NCBI GenBank assembly: GCA_037447655.1
Contig: JBBHKE010002227.1
Span: forward strand, 226,763 to 290,762
Direction: 5' to 3'
Source of the DNA: Zygnema cylindricum
Taxonomy: Eukaryota; Streptophyta; Zygnematophyceae; Zygnematales; Zygnemataceae
DNA: 64,000 nt
Shown: positions 25,800-37,498 of the stretch, in pieces
Position numbering within the stretch: the first letter of the stretch is position 1
How the letters are laid out: each line of letters starts with the position of its first letter
Notes under the pieces: generated by a model
What the model was told of the DNA's origin: nothing
What the model saw: only the letters and a program-made list of their open reading frames with translations
The model's database searches: none
Translations under genes and position numbers: made by a program

Positions 25800-26344
25800 T
25801 AACACGCAAAAACAAAGCCAGGGGTAAGAGCACATGCATTCGTTGCCGAGAGTGCGATTGCCATACAGAAGTAAAATTTGAAATGGTAAGCGCAGAGTCG
25901 TAAACGTATTTCAAACGCCTACGTCAATCTTTGAACAAATAGTAACAATTTACATAAATACAAATTTTAACACCATTAAGTAAATATAGAAGTAGCAAGC
26001 TTGTGGCGCAAGCAAAGCACGAAGCGACAAAGGCCGCGCCAACGAGAGGTGCGCCTACGCACGTAGCACGTTCTTCTTTCTTGTAGTTCGCTGTTGTTTT
26101 CGGTGCTCTTCTTCCACGTAGTTACAAAAACAAGATCTTTTTGGACGAAAAGCAAAAAGTAACACGTCCAGTTGTAGGTTGCTTTAGCAGATGTGCTAAA
26201 GAAGAACACGTCACGCCGAAAAGCCATCGTGTGAAACCGGTGCTCTGCTCTTATTACAGCACAACTGTTACTTGTAACCCAAAAACATTAATCAACCGAT
26301 TAAAATTTTGTCGCGGTTATGCAAGTCGACCGCCATAAGAAAGT
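25800..26344. repeat. Intergenic repeats, no gene
   Basis: 25800-25825 continues the segment duplicated at 30785-30805. 25826-25975 recurs at 34067-34215 (shared blocks GCGATTGCCATACAGAAG-like and TTTCAAACGCCTACGTCAA). 26280-26344 begins the segment that recurs at 39543. No coding sequence is supported. Confidence 0.6.
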
Positions 26345-26566
26345 TACAACCGTGTATCGCTATTAATGTTAATAATATTTTCGTCTCTTAAAACAGATTT
26401 TCTCCGTACACACTTGTCCAATTTCCAATTTGAGACCGCCAATCGGAAGTTGATAACCTTACCTTTCGATCGCCACCGTTAGATCCACAATCCGACAAGA
26501 ATGTACGGGGAAAATATGTTTTAAGAGACAAAAAAAACATTAACACTAATAGCGATTCACGGTGTA
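26345..26566. mobile_element. Short MITE, 222 bp, CGTGTATCGC family
   Basis: Inverted ends CCGTGTATCGCTATTAATG and ACTAATAGCGATTCACGG, with a second internal inverted pair (GTCTCTTAAAACA and TGTTTTAAGAGAC). The sequence can therefore fold back along most of its length. The orthologous-looking copy lies at 39601-39816. Confidence 0.78.
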
Positions 26567-26569
26567 CAG

Positions 26570-27066
26570 TACACTGCCAATCGCTATTAGAGTAAAGGAA
26601 TAAATAGCGTAAAAAAAAATAGTGTTATAAATGCTAATTGGGAAAAAAAAACATATATACTAGTTAATCACTAACTCTAATTTGTGTTTTTCCGAATAAT
26701 AAATACCCCCCGTTTGATGTCTACATCAATACATGTAACCGTACAAAATCTGACAATTCGTACGCCAAAATCTGAATATTCGATTTTGCGTCTCTTTTCC
26801 CATTGCACATTCACATGCGTGCGCAATTACATTAAATGAATTTTTGTACATTTGTATTTCAAAAAGTACATTTTGATAGGGGAAAAATTGTCCGTACACC
26901 ACACTATAAACATTGCGGTGTACTTCCGTTATTAACACTAATTAAAAAAAGAACCCTAAAAGGCGTAAAGGAAAAAATATAATTATGGATTCTATTTCAG
27001 GTTTTTTTTTTTAAAGGGCACCGAATTAGCGTTATTTACTCTACTACAGTAGCGATTGGCGGTGTA
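26570..27066. mobile_element. MITE, TACACYGCC family, inverted orientation
   Basis: Ends TACACTGCCAATCGCTATTA and GTAGCGATTGGCGGTGTA. It is the reverse orientation of the 15531-16080 type. The paralogous segment at 39816 lacks it, which gives an empty-site comparison. Confidence 0.78.
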
Positions 27067-27069
27067 CAG

Positions 27070-27290
27070 TACACCGCGAATCGTTATTAGCGTCAAGGTT
27101 TTTTTCGCCACTTAAAACATCTTTTATCCGTACACACTTGTCGGATTTCCAATTTGAGACCGCCAATCGGAAGCTGAGAATCTCACCTTTCAATCGCGAC
27201 CGTCAGGTCCACAATCCGACAAGTGTGTACGGAGAAAATATGTTCGATGTGGCGAAAAAACCTTAGACGCTAATAACGATTCGCGGTGTA
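27070..27290. mobile_element. Short MITE, 221 bp
   Basis: Ends TACACCGCGAATCGTTATTA and TAATAACGATTCGCGGTGTA. Like 26345-26566, it has the internal GAGACCGCCAATCGGAAG block. It is also absent from the 39.8-kb paralogue. Confidence 0.78.
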
Positions 27291-27295
27291 TAGTA

Positions 27296-27960
27296 CAGGG
27301 TGTGTTTCGAACATGCGCGGCTCGGGCCGCACACCTCTTCAACATGCGAAATTCGTCGTAAGTCCCCTACCCTCCAAACAAAAAAAATGAACGCAGGTCT
27401 GTTGTGTTCAAACGCTTCAGTGATTTTGTTTTCTACCGTAACGTTTGTCTTTTGACTTTTAAGATGTTGCCCGACTATTTGAAAGCTGATTTGCCATCTG
27501 ACGTCGACAGACGTGGGTCTATATAACGTAAACCTTCACGTTGTATGTTAAATTGTCTAACAGTACACTGCCCATCGTGAATTAGCTTTAAGGATTTATT
27601 ACCGTTAATGTGAAATTAAAATGTATAATAGTCGTTTAGGCAAAAAAGAGAGGTCAATTGTAATTCACTCCTATTTTTTTTATCTTGGTCAAAAAAAGTA
27701 GTAACCGAATTAGTGTTAATCTAACAACTATGGGCAATGTAATTGTGTTAAGTACCCTTCCCATTGATTACTTCAAAAAATAACTTTAAACATTTAAATG
27801 TTATCTCTCATAAATAGTGTCATTAACATCAATTAAGAGAGTGTGTTTGAAACATTCGATTGGATTGAATTAGTGATGTTCATTACTTAAAGATTAACTA
27901 ACTACAATAGCTCATGGTAGAATAACGATTATCTTACCACTACCTTAATGCAATAGCAAG
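27296..27960. repeat. Dispersed repeat shared with 39832-40518
   Basis: Begins GGGTGTGTTTCGAACATGCG and aligns along its length with 39832-40518 (ATGTTGCCCGA, TGACGTCGACAGAC, GATTGGATTGAATTAG blocks). It includes a TACACTGCCCATCG-type MITE at 27564-27741. No coding capacity. Confidence 0.75.
27564..27741. mobile_element. Short MITE, 178 bp
   Basis: Ends TACACTGCCCATCGTGAATT and CAACTATGGGCAATGTA. The counterpart lies at 40131-40309. Confidence 0.6.
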
Positions 27961-29807
27961 TCCCTATTTGTAAATACCTTGTATATAGTGATTGTCAAAG
28001 GTTAGGTGGAACGCACAAGATGACAACAATGCATACGTGGTGCGTACACTAATAATGCATAATTAAGTACACCTTCAATCAAGTTACTAAAAACATACGC
28101 TATAATAGTGATTTCTTTATTTCAGGTTGTAATGTGTAAAAAACCCCTATTTTTAATTATTATAATAAACGTGCGCGGTATTACACATTAAAACAAAATG
28201 GGTGAGTGACATGTGTGAAATAGAAAGCTTATTACGTCGTCTAAAACATTTTTGTTTTATAGCACTTCGTAGAGGGTACGTTATAACAGTAGGCACGCAA
28301 TTGGGTATTTTTACTTGGAGGAAGTTATCGCGTATGTTTACAACAATTATATGATGATATTGTAGTATTGTACGCACTACAAAAAATAATTGTTAACTAT
28401 AAACACTACTTAATTATCAGTAAGTTTGAAGGGTTAAACATAGAATATGGTATGTTATGTTTGAAGGGTTTTGACTGTTATACACTTGTAATAATTTGTG
28501 TATACATCGTGGTAAAATAACAAAGTTATCAAAACATCATTTCAAGTTATTAATCTTGTTGTTTCACGTGTATACTGGTGGTTAAACAAATGTACACTTA
28601 AAAAATATTAAAGACGATATGCTCTGTTCGCTGTTAACAAAGTTATTTTTATAAACATTCAGTAGATATACAACAATTACTACAAAACTATACCACAAAC
28701 TAATCTACAATCAACTATTACTCTTAAACATTATACCACACAAATCCAATGCATTTTGTCGAGGGTAAAAAACGGTGATTGTGACATTTATGGGTAATTA
28801 TTGCAATTAATAAAACGAACATTACATTAATTAATAAAAAATTGTATGCGTTGACATACAAGCCATAATTAGGACTAACACACTAGGTCATGAATACGAT
28901 CTGTAGAGTGCGAACAACAACCTTTACAACATGAAGTGTTGATTATTGTTTGATTTTACAAATAGTATAAATAGGCGCAAATATATAAAATAATTTTACG
29001 AGTTGTAGTAACCTAATAAACCATAAATAGGGTTTTAAATCATATTGTTGTTCGGTTTTGGTGACTATAGGCAAGGGCGTTCTATGCTTTATGTTGGTAA
29101 TTATTTCAACAATTTGAAATAACATACTTTAAATGTTACAAAAGTTATATTTCGTCATTGATTTGTATTATTAGATTAATAAACTTTAGGTGTGAAGAAC
29201 CAAAATTGTAAATGTTGTGTTAATCGTGGACAAAGGACTTTCGGACGACAAAGTGTTTTCAACGGTTTATTACAACATACTATGCATTAAGTAGTGCAAT
29301 AATACGAAATTAAATTAAGAGTTACGCTAAGCAATAAGCGTGCAGTTATATGAAACTTTATTAAGAGTTCCCATAGATGAGATGCGATACCGAGAGCAAC
29401 ATAAATATATCGCGTGTAAATAAAGGTATATGAGACGCATAGGTGCGAATTTTGAAACACTCATTAACAACATCTATCACTATCAAAATTTGTTAACAAC
29501 TTACAAAAATGTACATTTCGACACAAGGAATTGATTTTCATCATGTAAGAAAATATAAGGTAAAGTATATTTGAGATAAATGTCATTTGCCTTAAAAGTG
29601 AATTTAGAAACTTCTTTGGTAATCCTTACGCATAAGTAAATAATACATGCAGAATCGTTATGCATAGGTGTTTTAATGAAATTTGTTGCATTTGTTGTGT
29701 TCGTTAACCGCGTGGATAAGTGTTGTTTTTTTTTAAACAATAAAAACATTCAACAATTGTTTAAAACTATCACTATCTACAACAATTACTCACAAAGTTT
29801 TAAGCGT
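27961..29807. other. AT-rich tract without genes
   Basis: Very AT-rich, with many short ATAATAA-like runs. No ORF with recognisable content, no LTR ends and no convincing terminal repeats. GAGTGTGTTTGAAACATTCG near 27838 and a GAATTTTGAAACACTC near 29448 are weakly inverted and might bound an element of about 1.6 kb, but the match is poor. Confidence 0.4.
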
Positions 29808-29817
29808 NNNNNNNNNN
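29808..29817. other. Assembly gap (10 N)
   Basis: Ten N residues. A fixed-size gap of this kind usually marks unknown length, so distances across it, and the relation of the PTD duplication to its source, may not be real. Confidence 0.99.
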
Positions 29818-30113
29818 ATCGTTCCCTTCTTGACTGTATCTGTGATTAGATCTTATAAAATAATACAAGGAATTATAGGACGTAACAGAGACTCAGATGC
29901 TATAGTTTATCGCTCTGTAGACGTATGAACAGGCATAGTAGTGGAAGACCATAGTCTACTCTCCTCGCACATAACACGCTCTCCCGACCAATAGAAGAGT
30001 ATTTCAATGAGAATACCTCCGAAATCTTCCTTGTCTCATGTTCAACTTCGGGAGGTTTTATTGAGGGCATTCTATCTACTACGTTCGTTAAGCCTGTTCT
30101 ACAATTCCAACGC
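29818..30113. other. Intergenic, no gene seen
   Basis: Unrecognised sequence between the gap and the PTD duplication. Confidence 0.35.
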
Positions 30114-30805
30114 TGTCTTCACTCAGAAGAAACATATAATACGCTCAGCTGAAAATGGAAAAGGATAATCCTGAAAAAAAAAATTGCAGCTTTCAACGTT
30201 TTAGAATTCGCAACCTTAACATCTTGTCCGAATTGCTTGCATCATCTATCTTACGGGAGTTATTTTGGAGGGCTTCAACTTGTATTCTGTTCCTTCTAAA
30301 GCCTCCATAAGAGTAACTTTATGAGAAGATAACCAGCCCTCTCGCACAATACACGCTCCTCTCATCTGATACCAGAAGGTGATGATACGGACAAGTATGC
30401 AGATGTCTCGCTATTTGATATCGTAGACTCAGAGACAATGCAGGATATTAAGGAACATAATAAAATATTCTAGATTAGTGTCTATGTCAGTTCTTCCCTT
30501 GCTAACCAGAGTGTAGGCAGGTTAAGGCGGGTTATATTTGTGGTCCAGAATCATGTGCACATGCTATTTGATTGCAGCTTGTAAGTTTCTGCCGGCGGCT
30601 ATCAACATTTTTTTGGTGACAGAACTGAGAGGGTCAAGCTGCCCAGCAAATACATATGCCATTAAATCGAGGCAGTCCATAGAACATTGAGCGCTGTGAA
30701 TCGACGGTACATTTTCTTCTGCACTTCTTTGTAAGCCCGTTGATGTGAGTGTAACAGTGACGTAAAATACAATAATCCAAGTAACACGCTAAAACAAAGC
30801 CAGGG
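30114..30805 (-). pseudogene. Duplicated 5' end of PTD (exon 1 only)
   Basis: Second copy of 24076-24789 plus 25800-25825. PTD exon 1 is present at 30255-30365, the full 111 nt, open, with its GT donor kept and at least one silent change. Exons 2-7 are absent downstream: the sequence at lower coordinates is unrelated and then the gap. It is therefore a promoter-plus-first-exon fragment that cannot encode PTD. It lacks the TIR element found in the source copy. Confidence 0.85.
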
Positions 30806-32165
30806 GTAAAGGTGTTTTCGCATGTAACCAAAACTTAGGGTACGTCCCCATGTATTAAAGTATCTACTTTTCTCTGTCTTTTTGCCCTAAAATTCGGGGA
30901 ACTTTGACAAAAACTTTAGCCGTACGAGAAAATCATTTTTACCAAAGTAGAGTGAACGTCAATTCATGCTTTGGATGTACGGCGTGTTTGTCGTCATGTG
31001 ACCGCATTTTGGCGTTTTCCCCTTTTCGACCCCCGGGCAAGAGAATCCAGCCCAAAGAAAAACTTCATCCAAAATCACCTCGAGGGGGTGATTTTAGTTC
31101 AAGTACCGCACAAACAGCGAATGAAAAACGAACCACACGCGCCACAAGAGTGTCCAAATTTTATGACGAGGGAGAGTCCTCGCTATTTTCCTCCGTGTCC
31201 GTCACGGGCATGTACGGAAAAAAATCTGCATGGGTCTCGGACCTCCACTTTCATTCATGGGGTCCTTTGCAAAATTTTGCGCCGTCGTCGCCTCTCTCCC
31301 TCTCACACAATCGCTTTTATCTTACACTTTTTAGAATGAGAGACGACAATATTGGTATAAAATGAAAGATATTTTAAAAATATTATTTTTGACATTTTTT
31401 AGGTTTTTTTTTAATGGCAAGTCGAGCGAGAAAAGTATAAAAAACGAAATCGGAAAACCATGGCAGAAAGTTATTGAATCAGTGACATCGACGTTGTCAC
31501 AAGTGAGCGTGATGTCACAATATCACCAAACCCTAAACATCTACGATTTCACAAATATCTAGACGTCTACCATTGTCGTTGTTTTTGTTGGCGTCACTAA
31601 TCATCGGAAGTTTCGTAGTCGCCTTCAATCGTCACAAGTTGTACCTACGTCTACAACCGTCACATTTCAAAGTTCCGATTTCATTTTCGCACATAGGGAC
31701 GCTCTTCAAAGTAGTACGGAGAATCTTTACTACAATCCAAAATACTTTATCAAAGTATCGATTACATGGGGACGTACCCTTAGTCTTGCTACAGTACTTT
31801 GTTTATTAGCGAAGATTCTCCGTACAGCTTTTAGAGCATTCGGATGTAAACGCAAATAACTTGTCACTTAAAAAACTAACTTACGTAGACGTGTACGAAT
31901 AATTGTGACAGATGAAGTGGTACATAAATCGAGGCGAAACTTCCACTCGCCTTCAATTTGAGGAGTTTCTCCGCACGGTGTACAATTTTTGTGACATCGT
32001 AATGTCCATTCGCCACATTATCGACGTGTCGAAACCCTAAAGTACCTTTCGCTGTCGCACAACAGTTGCGTTTTCGTTTATGATTAATCGCATGCTTCAA
32101 AAGTGGGCGTTTTAATGGTAGGCCTTTGGTGGGCGCACAAAACTTGGCACAAAACTCGCGTAGAG
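30806..32165 (-). mobile_element. TIR element, family 1, reversed and split
   Basis: 30806-30834 reads like a family-1 terminus (GGTGTTTTCGCATGTAACC). After the nested element at 30838-31779, 31783 to about 32165 aligns in reverse with the right part of 24790-25799 (AGATTCTCCGTACAGCTTT, TAAACGCAAATAACTTGT). The distal end is not identified. Confidence 0.55.
30838..31779. mobile_element. TIR element, family 1, copy c, nested
   Basis: Ends GGGTACGTCCCCATGTA and ACATGGGGACGTACCC, flanked by TTA (30835-30837 and 31780-31782). A central near-palindrome AATCACCTCGAGGGGGTGATT lies near 31071-31092. It is 942 bp, non-coding, and inserted within an older reversed relative. Confidence 0.82.
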
Positions 32166-32519
32166 TAAGCATACTGTATGTGTGTGTGTTATATACACTC
32201 TTATACGCACGTACAAATTTGACGTATCATCATAGTACAGCGCACGCCGCCGGACGAACTTTTTTAGCAAAAAACACGGCGTAGGATAACATTCAGCGGG
32301 AAAAAAAACCTGAACAAAAAACGCGCACGTCAGTCTTATCGTAAGTTGTGTTATTGGCTTTTCATGTGATCTTTTTAGATCGCTACTTTGATCAGTGGTC
32401 GTCCGATCGTCAAATTCTGACGGTTTATATAAAAAATACCTCAAAATTCCCATAAAAAATAAAAATTTGTCCGAAAGTTTTTCAAATTTAAGACATGACG
32501 TTTAATTCTCTATTGATCG
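32166..32519. other. Intergenic, no gene seen
   Basis: Unassigned sequence with a short (GT)n tract near 32178. No gene supported. Confidence 0.35.
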
Positions 32520-33432
32520 TGTTGAAAAAAGGTGATTAATAGTTCACTTCTATATTTTAGATAGAATGTAAAGAGAGAGAAAGAGAGAACCAAAGGCACG
32601 CCATGGCTGCCGCGTCATATAGAAGGAGGCAGATTGAAATAGAAAATATTTTACTATTTGTAGCAAAATGTTGACTCTGGCCGGATTTGAACCTAGGTCT
32701 ACATACTACTATTTAGACCTAAGCCTTATCCATTAAGACACTAGCGAAACGATATACGCGTGATATACGCGTTACGTTTCACGCATATTCATATATTTGT
32801 TCAGCAGACTAATTTACAGCAGACTAACGAAAACACGCATTAATCGATTCATGCATGGAAGCGAATCGAAGCCGCATAAATACAAATGATCAGACGGCCA
32901 CAATTGCAGCCGCCACCCGCAATAAACTTTCGGCGGCCTTTGGAATAGCGTCACGCGACGCCACGTGGCACCATACTATTGGATACCGGAGAAGATGGGA
33001 GGAGGAACCATGGCTCCCGTTATAACAAGCGTCACTTTGAAAGCCATGTCGTACAATAGCCATACAATATGTACATCGCCTAACGTACCTTCTTGTACTA
33101 TATAGTTTTTCTATTGGACTAGGGTTTAGTAGTAGGCAGTCGTAAGTAGGCAGACCAGGACTTAGTGAAATTTAGGTACCTCTCTCTAAGAGAGCTTGTA
33201 ACAATAAAGGTCATCTTTGACCAGCCATAACTTATTGCTCAGGGGAGCAAATTCAGTGATTCTTTTTGCGTTTGACTCAGGGGAATCTTGTCCTCACAAG
33301 GGCGAGAGTGGTCAGAATATTTGTGTGCCTCGGCGGCGCTTATTCAGCGGGAAAGTAGAAGGGGCAAATATTATCCTAGAGGCTTTACATAGGCTGCTCA
33401 TTCTGTGGGTCAATGGAGACCACAGAATTGCA
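32520..33432 (+). repeat. Solo copia LTR, 913 bp
   Basis: Starts TGTTGAAAAAAGGTG and ends ACAGAATTGCA. Flanking 5-mers GATCG (32515-32519) and GATTG (33433-33437) match at four positions. It contains CACGTGG near 32962, hairpins TTGCTC-AGGG-GAGCAA (about 33235-33250) and GACTC-AGGG-GAATC, and an antisense tRNA-like module. No internal region is present, so it is a product of LTR-LTR recombination. Confidence 0.8.
32677..32745 (-). other. tRNA-Arg-like segment antisense in solo LTR
   Basis: The minus strand reads CTTAATGGATAAGGC, then about 30 bases later AGGTTCAAATCC. These resemble the D-arm/A box (CCTAATGGATAAGGCG) and B box of plant tRNA-Arg. GTCTA/TAGAC could form an anticodon stem. No matching 7-bp acceptor stem is seen, so I do not call a tRNA gene. 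Confidence 0.6.
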
Positions 33433-33639
33433 GATTGATGTGCCACACAACCCTATTACTACTATATTTCATTTTGTGACGAATACAATATGGGTTTTAA
33501 AGCCATATTGTATGTTTTGTGTACAACATGCATATTATATAAACCTACTTTCACCTACTTTTGAACTATGGTTTATCGTCTTCCCACTTGTCGACAGGTG
33601 GCCAATATTTTTTATACAACGTGTGTGTGAAGACACGTG

Positions 33640-34066
33640 TTTTTAAGAGAGACGGCCCTTGTACGAATCAGCGCACGCAAAACAATACGCATAGGCTGGA
33701 AACATGAAGTGTGTTTTTCTTTTGTTAATCCGAGCACAAAAATTGTAAAAATCTTCAAACATGTGCGACAGTGTCTGCCTATTCGCTCACTTTATTGGAC
33801 TTTATTTCAAATCACCTCGCGAGGTGATTTGATGTAAAGTTTAAACATGTGTTGAAAGGACGCGAAAGTAGGTCGAAATGCGCTAAACAACAAATTCTAT
33901 CGCGATAGACGACAAACTACTGTACGTATAAAGTTTCAGGGTAACGCAACTTGTACGGTGGTATTTTCTATTTTTTTGTACGGTTGCGGATTTTCTCGTT
34001 TTTTTTTTAAGTTATGGTGGAAAACGACAGAAAATAACTGTAACTTTAGCACATGCGAAAATACCC
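33640..34066 (-). mobile_element. TIR element, family 1, partial
   Basis: Read on the minus strand from 34066 it starts GGGTATTTTCGCATGTGCTA and follows the left 430 bp of 24790-25799, including the palindrome ATCACCTCGCGAGGTGAT near 33812-33829. The distal half is missing. TAA flanks the retained end. Confidence 0.75.
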
Positions 34067-34215
34067 TAAGAACCCATGCTTTCGTTGTCGAGAGTGCGAC
34101 AGCCACACAGAAGTAAAATGCGAAATGATAAGCGAAAACATATTTCAAACGCCTACGTCAACCTTTTTTATAAATAATAACAATTTACATCACTACAAAC
34201 TTTAGTACCATTGAA
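34067..34215. repeat. Repeat shared with 25826-25975
   Basis: About 150 bp aligning with 25826-25975. It lies beside a family-1 element in both places. Non-coding. Confidence 0.65.
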
Positions 34216-34965
34216 GGGGTGGCGTTCCATCAAACGAAAAGTGAGGTTGTTTACAAAAATTTTGACCTTTCCGTACTATGTTGTACTTTTTATTTTGTTT
34301 TTATACGCGAAAAACATTACAAAGAATCTTTCCAACATTTTCCAAAGGTCTGGGAGGTAACAATGACCGTTGGATGTTTTTTCGCGAAGCATTCGCTTTC
34401 CAAAGTTTATGTAAATGGTGATGTCAAAAATGGTGATGTACCTCGAGGAGGTACATCACCATTTACATAAAAAAAATTAGCCGCGACACATTGGATAGTG
34501 AACAAATGTGTCAAGGCTGCAACCAACGGAAATAAAAAAACTTAGCACATGATGTATACATTAAAAAATCCAGCCGAAATCACAATAGTAATCTCGTAAC
34601 AAACTTTCATCGTGCTATTTTTGTTATTGGCCATTCATCACACTATTTGTGGAAGCGCTCATTCGTCACGCGAAAAGCATAAATTATAAAAAAAAATGAG
34701 ATGGCATCTGACAAGCGTTTGCAAAGATTTGTGTCGTACGACGCCTTGATCCGCACGGACATGGTATGCAAATGAAGATTTCGAGTTGAAGTTGGCCGGT
34801 GTAAATAACATTTGACGATTCTAAATATACGATCTTATCTTACGTGGTACCACTCATTTCTCAGCACATGGATTACAGACCCTGCGCGAAAGAACATCGT
34901 TCAAAATGTAGCATCCTGTATTGTTGGCCGTACAATTACAAAAAATCCTGATAGAACGCCACCCT
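34216..34965. mobile_element. TIR element, family 2, with central palindrome
   Basis: Ends GGGGTGGCGTTCCATCA and TGATAGAACGCCACCC. The body aligns with 16118-16798. Central palindrome about 34428-34465 with core TACCTCGAGGAGGTA. No transposase. Confidence 0.75.
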
Positions 34966-35189
34966 GGGTTAATATATAAACAGTTACTGTACTTGTAACG
35001 AAGTAAAGAAGCTTTATTTCAAAAAGTGCGATGGAAAAAACCATCAAAGTACAAAGGGTTTCAAAAAAGGGGAAAAAAACGCTTAGTGCTAAAAAATAGC
35101 CAAAGGAAACTAAGGAAAAGAAAACATGTGAAAACACCAAATCAAACTAGAAAAACTGCCAAAAACAAACAAATTTACTAAAGATGACA

Positions 35190-36500
35190 CTATACAAGTT
35201 GACTACACAACCCTAACCAACTAAACCCCACACCTCGAAGATCGTGGATGTGGATTGGATCTCGTGGTGGAAGATCTGGGAGGCCGCGCCTGTCATCCGC
35301 CACCGTGCTCCGCCGTAGAAGGGCCGCAGCTTGCGCTCGTTGAAGAGCTACTGATACCCGTTGACGGTAAAAAGCAACAAGAAGGCTCGGGGGAGGGCTC
35401 CCGGAGCCCCGAAAATCAGATGTCTTCTTTGCACAGTTACGAAGGAAATCATCAAAAGACTTGTCCAAAGTACCAAAAATTTCCGCAGCAAATAGCACAA
35501 ATTGGTCCGCCGGGTCTCGGTGAGCGTAATCCTTTTCCTTAGAAGTTGCTGCGTCCTGAGCCGCCACGCCTGTATGCACCGCCACGCGAGAAGAAACGTG
35601 GGTCCCAGTCGGATCCGTGAGTACGACATCACCCAAAGTCCTCCCAGCCCCATGGAGGAAAACCAAGTCAACCCGAGGACTTCGAAGGCCGTTAGACTGG
35701 GAGCGAGGAGGTAGAACATGAGAAACTTCGCGCCTCACGGTGTAACCTGCTTCAGTGCCAATTGCAGCAATTGATTCGCGAACCAAATCATGCGCAACAG
35801 TACGTTCACCGCCCCTGGAGCAACGTAGTAGATGAATCCCGTCTGGGTCGATAGGGTGACTACAAACACAAAGGGGTCGCCCAAGAAGAGCAGGGTGAGG
35901 CAAACCCAAGCGTAGACGTAGGGCAGATGTGAACTGATCCGAAGTCAAACGAAGTGTTGAAAAAACCGGCGTGGCTTGCAACCACGCACCAACCCCTGGT
36001 CCAGAACACGAACGCAGTCGAGCCCGCGATTGAGCGGAAGGTAGCGCGTTCAAAAGGTTATGGAATTCACCGACTGCCAATTGCTCAGTTATGCGCTGTT
36101 GGAGATGGAAGTTGTTGTCGGAAATAAGAGTTGGAAAAGGTGGAACCTGGTTTCGTGCATTAGGCGGGAGCAGTGCACGCGCAGAGAGAAGGGTCTCATG
36201 AAAAGGAAAAAGCTTTTCCTCCACCTTAGGGACCGCCTGAGCTAGAATTGGAACGCCATCGACGATAAAGCGAGAGGTGATGGAAGGTGCCACCAAAGCC
36301 CAACTACCCAAATAGGCCGCCGGAGCAACGCTAGCCACAGGAATCAAACCTAAGTCGCCATTAGAAATAGGGAGACTTGCTTGTTGGCGGGCAAACGAGC
36401 CCTCCGGCCGATCAAAAATCCCATGCCCAACAATGTGGTGAAGCACGCTAAAAAGTTTTTCGTCAAAGTCTTCAAAGAAGACAAAAACGGAGCCGTTGGT
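35190..36500 (-). pseudogene. R2-like: thumb/Cys-His/endonuclease segment
   Basis: C-terminal segment. It has VGHGIFDRPEGSFARQQA, SRFIVDGVPILAQAVPK and LRLGLPHPALLGR, then CVCSHPIDPDGIHLLRC (Cys-Cys-His-Cys spacing like the knuckle before the R2 endonuclease). Next come GGERTVAHDLV and PRVDLVFLHGAGRTLGDVV, likely the metal-binding part of a restriction-like nuclease, and QRVSVALQRAQA. The frame becomes homologous only below about 36500; upstream the homologous frame is that of the RT piece, so a single-base indel lies near 36440-36500. Confidence 0.85.
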
Positions 36501-37498
36501 GGGACTGTCCCGGCGAGATATAACGGACGTTGAGCAAAACAACGGGTGAGGATTGCGAAAGCCTCTTGGGAGTCAGAGAGCTTAGGAAGGTCATCAGAGT
36601 GGGAGAGGTCCTCTAACAAAGCATCAGTAACAACTTGGTTAACAAAGGATGGGGTTCCGATAGGGGATCCTAAAGCTTTAATTCCCTCCGTCGAAGACGG
36701 AATTGGAAAACCCATAGGGACAGGGTAGTCGGAAGGTAAGCCTTGGGGGCACCACGCCACACATTTAGATGGCTTAATTGATAAGCCGATCTTAGAAAGT
36801 TGCTCTGCAAAATGGGCGAAGGCAGACAGAACTTGGTCCCGGAGCCCGACAATATGCGTATCATCCGCAATTGAAGGGAATAAACAACCTGGAAAAGCCG
36901 CAGCAGAGTCACGTAATGCTTGAAGGTGAGCCAACGCAAAAAGGGGTGCCCCCAAAGGATCACCCTGGCGAGTGCCAGTCGCAGATTCTAAGGTGGCAAC
37001 ATCACCAAACGGACCGCCTAGAAGAAAGATGAGGGGGCTTGGACGAGAATAAAAGGCACGCACAAAAGGGAAAATCAGGTTAATCGGCGATGGTGCATGC
37101 CTTAATTCTCGAAAGATAGCATTACGATTGACTGTGTTAAATGCGTTGGCAACATCCACTTGAAGGACCACCCAATCTGGATGGAGATGCAGAAGAGCAA
37201 GAAGGCCATGAACAACAACCTCACACCCCCCCCTAGTAGCAACTCCAAACTGATGCGGTGTAAAATGGTCATGGAAGGCTCCTTGAAGTTGAATACACAT
37301 CGCACGAGCCACCAAACGGTACAAAACTTCTCCAATAGCAATAGGGCGAATGCCGCTGGCAGGTTTCGAAACAGCTACAAGACGTGCCTCAGAGAGAAGA
37401 GGTACAACATGATGAGGGACGTGCCCCCGAGCCACCCCAGAAGCCACTTTAAAAAGAAGGTCAAAACCCTGAGAAGGGGTCTTAGGGGAAAAATACAT
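36350..37498 (-). pseudogene. R2-like: reverse transcriptase segment
   Basis: RT core on the minus strand, 382 codons open. RPIAIGEVLYRL at residues 51-62 is followed by VDVANAF (114-120, first catalytic Asp), GTRQGDPLG (175-183) and SIADDTHIV (209-217; catalytic Asp pair in IADD instead of the usual YADD). KCVAW and a KALGSPIG-like block follow. The last about 45 codons overlap the next segment in another frame and are shadow sequence. The first codons overlap the upstream segment through a T5-C4 run near 37485, the likely site of a single-base indel. Confidence 0.88.

Noticed and set aside
27838-29463. A 1.6-kb TIR element in the AT-rich tract
   Set aside because: The candidate terminal repeats match poorly and no flanking duplication is evident.
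32677-32745. Functional tRNA-Arg gene
   Set aside because: A and B boxes are good, but no 7-bp acceptor stem is seen and it lies inside a repeated LTR.
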